From NCBI RefSeq assembly GCF_000621525.1, contig NZ_JHYC01000028.1, forward strand, positions 1 through 52,229: DNA of 52,229 nucleotides. The letters run 5' to 3'. Of the stretch, positions 1-8,476 are shown piece after piece. The notes beneath the pieces are model-generated. The model saw only the letters and a list, made by a program, of their open reading frames with translations, had not been told where the DNA came from and did no database searches. The DNA comes from Legionella fairfieldensis ATCC 49588. Its GTDB lineage: Bacteria > Pseudomonadota > Gammaproteobacteria > Legionellales > Legionellaceae. The translations under genes and the position numbers were made by a program. Within the stretch, counting starts at the first letter, position 1. Every line of letters starts with the position of its first letter.

Positions 1-321
1 AAGGGTCTTGCCTTTGGCGATAAGGGCTATATCGGTAAAAAAATATTTGAAGAACTGATTAATGGTGGACTAAAACTAATCACTAGAAAACGTAAAAATA
101 TGAAGGATAAACTCGACTTATCCAGTTATGAAAAACAGTTGCTTAACCAGCGTGGTATCATTGAAACCGTGATTGGTCATTTAAAACATTGTTATCAAGT
201 TTGGCATACACGCCATCGCTCCATTATAAATGCAATGACTCATTTAGTGGCTGCTTTAGCTGCTTATGCCATTGAGCCATTAAAGCTGTCTGCAATTAAA
301 TTGCTTGCAAATTGCGCATAG
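1..321 (+). CDS. IS982-family transposase, C-terminal part (runs off the left edge)
   Basis: The frame is open from base 1 to the TAG at 319-321, about 106 codons. It would catalyse DNA cleavage and strand transfer of its own element. The visible part has GDKGY, then RKNMK, then the stretch around ALIET/HTRHRS-like residues (here IIETVIGHLK and TRHRSIINA), which is the C-terminal catalytic region of IS982-type transposases. The N-terminus is outside the window. The downstream giant ORF begins at an ATG (305) inside this gene in another frame, so the two overlap. Family assignment rests on motif memory, not on a search. Confidence 0.75.
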   Translation, partial: KGLAFGDKGYIGKKIFEELINGGLKLITRKRKNMKDKLDLSSYEKQLLNQRGIIETVIGHLKHCYQVWHTRHRSIINAMTHLVAALAAYAIEPLKLSAIKLLANCA

Positions 322-340
322 AAAAACCCATTACTGGGGT
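1..340 (+). mobile_element. 3' end of an IS982-like insertion sequence
   Basis: The window opens inside an insertion sequence. Its transposase stops at 321. The next bases, ending in ACTGGGGT at 340, are the likely terminal inverted repeat, because from 341 onward the sequence encodes a good J-domain helix II (YKKLSLELHPDK). The 340/341 boundary is inferred from that protein homology. The left end of the element lies outside the window, so the inverted repeat and target duplication cannot be checked here. Confidence 0.7.
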
Positions 341-3300
341 TACAAGAAGCTTAGCCTGGAATTGCATCCCGATAAAGTTGCTCAAAAGGGAGGGACTGAA
401 GATGAAAAACAGAAGGCAACATTTGCTTTTCAAAGCCTTCAGTCAGCCTATCAAGTTTTATCAGATCCGGAAAAACGTGAAGCCTATAATCGTGAAGGTG
501 GTGAATCAAGAACCTTAAATCCTTTGCCAGTACCACAAGATTTAGAGCGTCCGTCTGCAAATTGGGCTTGCTTAAAAAAAGTGTATGAAGAAGGATACCA
601 ACAACATCCCCTTAAAAAAGTAAAACAAGAGGATCGAGCAGCGGTGTTGAAAACCGCTATTCCTCTAGCCAATCGCCATTTTTCTCCTTTGTATTATCAA
701 AATCTGTATGTTCTAACGCGACAAAATGAGCAAGACAAGGATATCGATGAATCATACTCAGATGTATTTGCCTTGATTGACGCAAAGCAACGCTGGTTTG
801 GTGAGCCACTTCCTATTGAGACAAAGTTAAACCTAACACCTGAGTTGGCATTGATAGGATTATTAGATTTTCTGAAGGGAAAATACTATGGATTAAATCT
901 TGTAACATTTCAAACAAGTTTGGAAATTGAAATAAGTAAGAATACTTCTGCAAACAAATTTTATCGCGCTATTTTAAGATTTATTTCGGTAAAAGATTTA
1001 AAAAAGGATTATCAAGAAGCATTAAACGCAGTACATGCTTTATACGATGCTGCCTTAGAACAATATAAAGCCATTGAACGTCAAGCAGAGCTTTTAGCGC
1101 AAATTGAATTAAAAGCACAAGATGAGTATCGACAGCAAATGGACAGAGTTAAATCGGCTCAAGAACGATTTACCGCTGAAGCTAAAGCTTGTGATGAGTT
1201 CCACGTTAAGGTCTTACGTTTGCGTGAAACACTTGCCGTATTAGAAAAGGAAATTCAAACAAATAAAGTAGTCTTTGCCACTTCAGAGCAGACCATGGAA
1301 GATAAAGAAGCTCAATTTGAACAGTTCGAAAATACACAATACACGCTTCACCAGGCATTAGTCAAAGCTGAAGAGCAATATGCTATTACCCAAACCTCAA
1401 TGAATAATGCTCGTGATGCTCATACCGCGCAATTAAAATTGGTAGAGCCCCTTGAAAAGCGAATAAGAGAACTTGATGAACATCAAAAAAGGCTTCGATC
1501 ACAAAAATTTAACGAGCGTTTTTTAGATTTAATTGAAAGCAAATACTATAAAATAACTCTGGCAAGTATTGTTAGTCACTATTGGCATGACACATCGCCT
1601 AATGTTACCCCAGAAAAATTCGCTCAAATTGCTATCCGTTTTAACGCTGTCTCACCAGAGTTGAAGAAAAAATACACGGGCTTAGGCCAAACTTTATTGT
1701 ATGCAGATGAGCGCATAAAGAAACTTGGGCAGGATCTAACAATGGATCAGTATTGTGAGCACGCGAGTTTCTTTTTTGATCTCTATGCAACAGTCCCTAT
1801 ACTGGCAGTTAAAGTAAATGCGATAATGCTGGCTGGGCTTTGTTGGCAAATGGCTACTCACAAGATTGATGATCCTGCGCAACAAATGGCCCTTGAAGCC
1901 TTGTCACTTCGAATGTATCAAATAGCAATTCAGGTGGCCATCAAATCACCTGTTTCATATGCACTCTACGTCATGATACATGTTCCTAAATACCTCTCGG
2001 AGCTTCGCTATGAACAAAGCACCATGAGTAAAAGAGATGTTCAAACAATTGCAGCTCATATGCAAAATCCTCATGAAAGAATTTCTCCGGCTCAGTATGA
2101 GTTCTATACTGTCCATGGTGGGTCACCCATAGAAAGCATGGAGGGCGCTATGGACAGAGCTCTTTATCTTATATCCTATTTCCCAATTTATAGCACACAC
2201 ACGCACTTATTGGATCAATTACCGCGTCAACGTTGCTATATGACGTTACAAGAACAATTGCTTGAGCGATTCGATACCAGGCAACAAAATCGTACTCAAC
2301 AAGACATCGTTAGTGCAGACGATGCAGAACTATATTATTACGTTTATCAAAAAGCACTAAAATCAGATCAGCTTTCAAAACATCAGCTCAACGAGCTACG
2401 GCTTTTAACCATGAAGCTGTTATTAGAACAAAGCAAAACATCGTTATTGGAGCTTGATCAATTAATGAATGCTCCTTACGTATCAATGCCTCAAGATGAT
2501 AATGGTTTCTGGATGACTGGGCCTTTGAACTATCCGGATAATCCTGACAGCATGAATCTTATTATCTATAAATCATTTGAAGGTTACTCGCTTAATCCCA
2601 AAACTGGGGACATACAGCTCATGTTAACACGCTGGATGCCAGGAGATAAACCGGAAGAACGATTATTTACACATGATGATCTGCTCGCTCTTATTGAAGG
2701 AGGAGTTGGACGTGCTATTTTTAGTTTAGATGCAAATAGCGTTTACCGACAATATGATCCGCTCCAAATTGTACGTTTTTCTCCACAAAGCTTAAAAGAC
2801 ACCGAGTATTTAAGAAGTTTGTTTGCTACAGACTATATCATGAAGATGATTTCTCAAGGGACTGAAATCAATGCTCGACCACCTTACAATACGCGCCCCA
2901 TAGATGCTTTATTTGAAGGATTAGACAAATCGATTCAAGAAGAGCTTTTAGCGTGTCCTGAAAAAACTGCAAATGATGAGGATTTTAAATCTCATGCTAC
3001 GCGCTTCTGGATTCAAATGGGGGCTATCCCGCGTGTAGAAAAAGAACGGGGTTATTGTATTTTGGTGCGCTATGGAGATCCTGAAGTAACAATAAAAAAA
3101 CAATTATTAACACTTGATGCGCAGGGTCATTTAGTGGATGCACCGATCGATTTAAATGATAAATCACGAGAAGCGCGCTTTGCATCAGCATTTACCAAGT
3201 ATTATGGAAAAATTGCAGAACAACTCCCTATATTCAATCAACTGAAAGCGTTTTATACCATTTCAGGAGCTATTCAAGAATTACAAGAAAAGCGATTGCG

Positions 3301-6300
3301 CAATAAACGAGGCTTAGTAGTACATAAACATCAATTGGACAATGCAGAACATTGGCAACAGGAAAAAGCGAAGAAACGTAAAGAATGGAATGAAATCAAT
3401 TGGGATGATTATTTAGCTAAACGCATAGATTTACTAACAAGGTTAGTAAAAGATGATGCCCACTGGGAGCGCTTGATAGAGGACAGCGTCAAGATGTTAG
3501 AAAGAAAGCGAGTCGCTTTAGAAAGTAAGCAAGGAGAAGAGTATCAACATACGCGTGCTCATTTCCTTAAGATGTATCAAGCTCTCGGTAAAAAAATTTA
3601 TGAAGAAGAGCCTCGTCTGCATTGGACACTAACGCATCCAGATTTTAAACAACACTGTGATAGAATTCGACAAACTGTTTTTGAACAAATAAAAGCAGAA
3701 GATAAAAATGCATCAATAGAGACCCTTCAGAAAAATCTGGAGTTATTTTTGAATCCAAATAAAGAATTTACTACGATAGAAGAAGCAATCCTTCATAAGA
3801 TAAAAGCCAATGCAAAAAATAGGCTTTTAGAAAATCTAGTGTTTTTCAAGGAAGCCATGGGTGTTACTTCATATAATGAGGCGACCGTTAAATTTTTACG
3901 GGGAGATATCTCACCAATGGTACGGATGCAGGCAGAATATGAAGTTTCAAGAATACTTGCGAATGAAGAAAATAGTCCTGAAGCAACATCCTTTCTAGAA
4001 ACGCTTAAGCAACGTGTTCTAGCTGAAACAAAAAGAGAATTGCTGAAGCAATTATCGTCCGATACCCTGCAAATTTTAGATCAATCCATTACTAAATCTA
4101 GTTATGCAACGGATGATCCTGTATTTATTGTTTTTTACAACAAAAGAAGAGCAGAAATTCGTCAACAGCAAATTCAAATAAATCAACGTAATATTCCTAA
4201 TTGGAGTCAGTTTGAAACGCAGTATCTTACACAAATCGACAATCTTTTAGATAGAGATTTTTCAAAACAAAGTCAGTTGATTAAATTTAACCAACTTGTG
4301 ACTCAGGTTCGACAACAGCAGAAAATGAAATGGGTTATGCAAATTTTATCCGAATCTCCAACAATTCTCAGTCAGTTTGGCGGAGAAATAGAACGTGTTG
4401 AGACTGCTGTGGAGGCTCTATTAAATGGTAATCCAGAGCATTTAGCTCTGGCGCAAATGGAAATGATATTTCAAGAACTCAAAGCGACCACAAATACTGC
4501 CATAAAAACCCACATTGGACAAAAAATCTGGGAGCAATTACTGACGCAAGAAGTCGAGACGCAAACTAAAATTATGACCGACGTATTAAAAACAATATAC
4601 TCAAAGCCCAAAGAAAAACAACAGTGCCCGGATTATGCCTATTTAAAACCTTACTTTGCAGAGTTGGCTTATCAAGAGGCTATCGATAGTTTTTCCCAAG
4701 GCGATACAAATGCCTTTGTTGAAAGCCAAGTTGCCTTTGCTCTTGAGCAACGCAAAAAAGAATTATCCGGTGATTTATACTTGAAGGCCAAAGAAGAGGT
4801 GGATGCTGCAAGATATGATCTGGAAAATAATATATCAATAAAAGCAAAACAACATGTAGATAATTTGAAGTCTGCTTTAATCAATAACATGGAGGGGCAA
4901 CTTGAAGCTTACGTTGAAGAAGCTAAAGAATCTTTAAGAGAGGCGATCGCAGATGGAAATAGACTTGAAGCAAGTTTTTCACGAATTAAATTAGGAAAAA
5001 GTGAGAAAATGGATGCTTCATCCAATACAGAATTTCGGGTCCCAGCTATTTTTTCCAAATGCAATGATAGATATGTTTATGGTGGAGTTAATGCAATCCC
5101 AAGTTTTAAAGCGGTTGAGAAATTAGATGAGGAGTCTAGAAAACTTACTTTCGTTTCTAGTGAATGGGATATTTGGAATGCTAAAAGAACACTAAACAAC
5201 ATTAACTGTAATTTTAATTCATTAAATCTGAACATCATGCTTGCGAAGCAAGGTTTAGAGCAAGCAATCCGCATGGCAGAATTACAACTTGCTCTAAACA
5301 AAATAGGTATAGGCCAATTCAATCTTGCCAGTAATTATCAACTTGAATTACAGAAATTTACGATGGGTAAACTTGAACAAGCACCTGAAACAACTAAAAC
5401 CTCATTGCTCTCATGGCGTGCCACGGGATCTGCTTTTCAAGAGGTGGCTCGAATGACATTATCCAATGTGGTACACAATACCACCGCTGTTTTCAAGGGT
5501 ACATTACAAGGATTGGACGATATTCTCAATATGTTTGTTCATCCCATTGATAATGTTCTAAAGCCGACGGCGCATCTTGCAGCAGATGCACTCGTCATTG
5601 CTGTGGCACATTTTCCACCTCTAGCAACCATACAACAATTTTGTAATCCGGATGAAGCCGCTGCCTTAAGTGAAGTATGCCGAGTGATAAAAAATAACCG
5701 TGGCATATATGAGGATGCTGTTATGAACATGCAAAACCGGTTTCAACAGGTTCAGCAAAGCGTAACAACATTTTCACAAGCCAATCAGGCAGAACAGTAC
5801 CAAATGGCTGCACGAGCTATTACGACATTTGTAGCTCCTGGTGTATTAATAAAAGCAGCATCTGCTGCAAAAACGATCATACATCGGACTTCCTTGGCAG
5901 ACAGCCCTATGCTATTAAAGAATAGCAAAAGAACTCCTGATGGCAATAGAAATGGACAAGGGAGCGGAGGAACTTCTAGTGGTAATGGAGGGGATAGTGG
6001 GAATACGCCCCCTCTTTTTCCACCAGGCAGTATCGGTGCAGCTAAAGTGTGGTCCACTAAAACTAGACTATCTGCACTAGGATTACCTAATGAAGGAAAG
6101 GTGCGGTATATACCACCAGAAGGATATGATCCCAAAGTTCCTTTACCTCGTGGAAACCATGGTGGATATATTGATCGTTTTGGTAACGAATGGGTAAAAG
6201 GACCAACAAGAACAAAAGGCCACGATTTCGAATGGGATGTGAGACTATCACGAGCTGGAGAAAATTACTTTGCCAAACTTGAAGCACAATTCGGCCCATT

Positions 6301-6364
6301 TGTAAGAAAGTTAAATGACGGGCCATACATCAATGTTTCTCCATTTGGCCACATCACACATTAA
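305..6364 (+). CDS. Giant J-domain polymorphic toxin (toxin type 17-like C-terminus), 5' end replaced by an IS
   Basis: This ORF encodes 2,019 residues. Residues 13-60 hold J-domain helices II-IV, including the HPD motif that activates Hsp70/DnaK; helix I is missing because the IS982-like element ends at base 340. The ATG at 305 lies in transposase sequence and is therefore not native. A long charged body follows, with coiled coils around residues 240-400 and 1000-1700. There is no signal peptide. A helical, more hydrophobic stretch (about 1720-1880) leads to a Gly/Ser/Asn linker near 1890. The last ~70 residues start at GNHGGYIDRFGNEW, contain FEWDV and end in ITH, which I recognise as the polymorphic toxin type 17 pattern; this family is predicted to be a nuclease. 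The next gene is a probable immunity gene 10 bp away. Toxin family confidence is good; export route is unknown. Confidence 0.8.
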   Translation: MQIAHRKTHYWGYKKLSLELHPDKVAQKGGTEDEKQKATFAFQSLQSAYQVLSDPEKREAYNREGGESRTLNPLPVPQDLERPSANWACLKKVYEEGYQQHPLKKVKQEDRAAVLKTAIPLANRHFSPLYYQNLYVLTRQNEQDKDIDESYSDVFALIDAKQRWFGEPLPIETKLNLTPELALIGLLDFLKGKYYGLNLVTFQTSLEIEISKNTSANKFYRAILRFISVKDLKKDYQEALNAVHALYDAALEQYKAIERQAELLAQIELKAQDEYRQQMDRVKSAQERFTAEAKACDEFHVKVLRLRETLAVLEKEIQTNKVVFATSEQTMEDKEAQFEQFENTQYTLHQALVKAEEQYAITQTSMNNARDAHTAQLKLVEPLEKRIRELDEHQKRLRSQKFNERFLDLIESKYYKITLASIVSHYWHDTSPNVTPEKFAQIAIRFNAVSPELKKKYTGLGQTLLYADERIKKLGQDLTMDQYCEHASFFFDLYATVPILAVKVNAIMLAGLCWQMATHKIDDPAQQMALEALSLRMYQIAIQVAIKSPVSYALYVMIHVPKYLSELRYEQSTMSKRDVQTIAAHMQNPHERISPAQYEFYTVHGGSPIESMEGAMDRALYLISYFPIYSTHTHLLDQLPRQRCYMTLQEQLLERFDTRQQNRTQQDIVSADDAELYYYVYQKALKSDQLSKHQLNELRLLTMKLLLEQSKTSLLELDQLMNAPYVSMPQDDNGFWMTGPLNYPDNPDSMNLIIYKSFEGYSLNPKTGDIQLMLTRWMPGDKPEERLFTHDDLLALIEGGVGRAIFSLDANSVYRQYDPLQIVRFSPQSLKDTEYLRSLFATDYIMKMISQGTEINARPPYNTRPIDALFEGLDKSIQEELLACPEKTANDEDFKSHATRFWIQMGAIPRVEKERGYCILVRYGDPEVTIKKQLLTLDAQGHLVDAPIDLNDKSREARFASAFTKYYGKIAEQLPIFNQLKAFYTISGAIQELQEKRLRNKRGLVVHKHQLDNAEHWQQEKAKKRKEWNEINWDDYLAKRIDLLTRLVKDDAHWERLIEDSVKMLERKRVALESKQGEEYQHTRAHFLKMYQALGKKIYEEEPRLHWTLTHPDFKQHCDRIRQTVFEQIKAEDKNASIETLQKNLELFLNPNKEFTTIEEAILHKIKANAKNRLLENLVFFKEAMGVTSYNEATVKFLRGDISPMVRMQAEYEVSRILANEENSPEATSFLETLKQRVLAETKRELLKQLSSDTLQILDQSITKSSYATDDPVFIVFYNKRRAEIRQQQIQINQRNIPNWSQFETQYLTQIDNLLDRDFSKQSQLIKFNQLVTQVRQQQKMKWVMQILSESPTILSQFGGEIERVETAVEALLNGNPEHLALAQMEMIFQELKATTNTAIKTHIGQKIWEQLLTQEVETQTKIMTDVLKTIYSKPKEKQQCPDYAYLKPYFAELAYQEAIDSFSQGDTNAFVESQVAFALEQRKKELSGDLYLKAKEEVDAARYDLENNISIKAKQHVDNLKSALINNMEGQLEAYVEEAKESLREAIADGNRLEASFSRIKLGKSEKMDASSNTEFRVPAIFSKCNDRYVYGGVNAIPSFKAVEKLDEESRKLTFVSSEWDIWNAKRTLNNINCNFNSLNLNIMLAKQGLEQAIRMAELQLALNKIGIGQFNLASNYQLELQKFTMGKLEQAPETTKTSLLSWRATGSAFQEVARMTLSNVVHNTTAVFKGTLQGLDDILNMFVHPIDNVLKPTAHLAADALVIAVAHFPPLATIQQFCNPDEAAALSEVCRVIKNNRGIYEDAVMNMQNRFQQVQQSVTTFSQANQAEQYQMAARAITTFVAPGVLIKAASAAKTIIHRTSLADSPMLLKNSKRTPDGNRNGQGSGGTSSGNGGDSGNTPPLFPPGSIGAAKVWSTKTRLSALGLPNEGKVRYIPPEGYDPKVPLPRGNHGGYIDRFGNEWVKGPTRTKGHDFEWDVRLSRAGENYFAKLEAQFGPFVRKLNDGPYINVSPFGHITH

Positions 6365-6374
6365 GGAAATTAAC

Positions 6375-6656
6375 ATGAGAAATAAAAAAAATAAATTTGA
6401 ACTTTATGATGTTGTTGAAGTGATATCTAATAAGCGTGCTTTGCGCTCTATTTTAGGTAAAAAAGGGATTGTGCGCGGTATATCGCAAAGTGAAGAGGAT
6501 CCGTCTGTGTTTGCCTATGCAATAGATATTCCTGCCTCAAAAATTAATTGGTTTATTTTTGAGGCTGATCTCAAAGAAACGGGAAAGAAAGTAAACCCTG
6601 AACAAGTGGAGACGGGGTCTTTTATAACTGTAGATAAAAATGGTGAAAATTTATAG
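6375..6656 (+). CDS. Probable immunity protein for the upstream toxin (Imm31-like)
   Basis: A 93-residue cytosolic protein with no signal peptide. I chose the ATG at 6375 because AAGGAA lies just before it and it starts 10 bp after the toxin stop. An upstream in-frame start would sit inside the toxin gene. Features: a short lysine/asparagine N-terminus, then FELYDVVEVIS, a GKKGIVRGIS turn and a mostly beta pattern ending in a small acidic tail. This resembles the small all-beta immunity proteins next to polymorphic toxins, and Imm31 is my best recollection. Position, size and spacing make an immunity role likely. The exact family is uncertain. Confidence 0.65.
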   Translation: MRNKKNKFELYDVVEVISNKRALRSILGKKGIVRGISQSEEDPSVFAYAIDIPASKINWFIFEADLKETGKKVNPEQVETGSFITVDKNGENL

Positions 6657-7183
6657 CTAACAATATGAGTTAACAAAATTCTACAATTATTAAGAATAAA
6701 TTGAATTAATTGACGTCAACTAAACACCTGCTCTATTAAGGCTTCAGTTTTTATGAACAATAAGTGAGTGGATGCGATAGCGAATAAATTAGAATGTAAA
6801 ATTAATAAATTTAATCTAGGAAGCTTCATTATGTAAAAAACGCTATTTCATTTGTTAAATCTATGTAATAAAGAGTCTAGATAGGCTTAATTGTCAAGCA
6901 AAGCTAATTGTCTTGGGAGCAGGAATATGTTTTCGAACAGCTAAATCTTGATAAACTCTCATTAAGTTAACCGTGTTTTTATGATCAATCAATTAATCAC
7001 TGCTGCGTAAGATTAGCTGATTATTATTGCCCAGATTAAAGTGGTAAATATCCTTAAAATGTACAAATTTTTCATCGATAGAAATCATTTTCCCCGCCCA
7101 TGATGGTTTATTATTAAACTTTTAGTTTATTTAATAATCCCTTAATAATAAAAGGCTATTATAAAATTATCAGTAACAGCTTT
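6657..7183. other. AT-rich intergenic interval with no intact gene
   Basis: This 527-bp stretch has no convincing intact ORF on either strand. Its right half contains a possible minus-strand gene remnant, listed separately at 6894-7121. The remainder is AT-rich, and I see no strong terminator after the immunity gene. Confidence 0.5.
6894..7121 (-). pseudogene. Possible short remnant of an unknown gene, interrupted by one stop
   Basis: On the minus strand the same frame is open from 7121 to 6894 with a single TAA in the middle. The first half reads through KPSWAGKMISIDEKF and ends at ILRSSD. The second half reads LIDHKNTVNLMRVYQDL and then ends at a TGA. The residue mix looks protein-like, not random. 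I do not recognise the family, and a chance pairing of two open stretches in AT-rich DNA cannot be excluded. Confidence 0.25.
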
Positions 7184-7195
7184 ATGAGGCGCATT

Positions 7196-8251
7196 ATGAC
7201 CCTTTCTCAGGAATATAGAAATCTCATAGAATCATGTGAAAAATATGTGACATACCTGGAATCTCATCAAACTAAAACTAACCCTAATTTTGCTGATCAA
7301 GAAAAAACAAAAACCAACCAAAAAAAAACAAAACCTGATCAAAAAGAGCTACTTCACTCAATACTTTCACAAAGATTTGATAACAATGTGTTAGAAAATA
7401 AAATTGAGTTAATTAAAGATATTACCAACCTATTATATGATTTAAAAATAGACGCCGTAAATTCAATAAAAAAATACAAATTTATAAGTAAAAACGCTAA
7501 TATTGAACTCATAAATGAACTTAAAATTTCTGACAAAGAACCTGATAAAAAAGCTAAAATAGAGCAGGCTTACAAGGAAATAAAATTAATAGAATTACTA
7601 GAAAAAAATGAGTTAAAAGAAGTATTTAACAATTCCAGTCCCAAAGAAATAGTAAGAAATGTAGAATTAATGAAAGTTCTCGAAAATTCTGGTTTACTGA
7701 ATGCATATGAATCTGAAAAATTAAAAGCAAAAACCCGTCTAATTAAACATGCTCTTAAACCAACTTTATCTACCAATACTTCAGAAGAAGAAAAAGAATT
7801 AATCAAAGAAATTTTAACAAATGCAGAAAAGATCGACTTTTTTATCAGGGCAAAAAAAGCAATATTGGAAAAAAGAGTTAGTGAAGTGGGAAGAATATGC
7901 AACGATTATTTAAATGATTTAAACAATGAAAAGAAAAATGCGAGTCCTCGCCAACTTGAAAAAATTAAAGAAAAAATATCCATAGTAAAAAGCTTTATGG
8001 CGGTTATTGATAACAAAACGGATTCCATTGATCATAAATTCAAAAAAATTTCCGATTTAATTCATGAAAAGAAAAAAAATCTTGAAGAACCTCGCTCTTC
8101 ATTCCACCAGTTTTTTAGAAAAATTGTACGTGCGTTAAATCTCGATTCAATTTACAAGGGCAATAATGCTTTTTGGAAAACAAAAGGGGCCAAAGTAGCC
8201 GACAACATAGAAAATATAATACATTCGGACAATCTACCCAAGCTTAATTAA
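7196..8251 (+). CDS. Lysine-rich, helical protein of unknown function (effector-like)
   Basis: A 351-residue protein if started at the ATG at 7196, which has GAGG six bases upstream; an in-frame ATG at 7184 precedes that ribosome site and is less likely. It is very rich in Lys, Glu, Asn and Ile, mostly predicted helix/coiled coil, with no signal peptide or membrane segment. A low-complexity stretch of KTNQKK/KPDQ type lies near residues 30-50. The C-terminus (RKIVRALNLDS, then FWKTKGAKV) is less charged. I recognise no family. Composition and location beside the toxin locus are typical of accessory Legionella ORFs of the translocated-effector kind, but that is inference only. Confidence 0.6.
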   Translation: MTLSQEYRNLIESCEKYVTYLESHQTKTNPNFADQEKTKTNQKKTKPDQKELLHSILSQRFDNNVLENKIELIKDITNLLYDLKIDAVNSIKKYKFISKNANIELINELKISDKEPDKKAKIEQAYKEIKLIELLEKNELKEVFNNSSPKEIVRNVELMKVLENSGLLNAYESEKLKAKTRLIKHALKPTLSTNTSEEEKELIKEILTNAEKIDFFIRAKKAILEKRVSEVGRICNDYLNDLNNEKKNASPRQLEKIKEKISIVKSFMAVIDNKTDSIDHKFKKISDLIHEKKKNLEEPRSSFHQFFRKIVRALNLDSIYKGNNAFWKTKGAKVADNIENIIHSDNLPKLN

Positions 8252-8476
8252 GCTGGGTTCATATGACAATGGCTTAATAGGTCGAGGGGTATCGCTATTA
8301 AGCCACATCTGGAGATGACACTATTTCAGAGTTCTTCATCCAATCCATTAAACAGATATTAATCAACACGTCAATAGCACCCGACATTAAATTTTAATCT
8401 TGCCAGAAAACGGAAAACTATATACCTTACATACATAAAATATTGACTTAAACGGCTTACTCCAAGGATCAGGATT

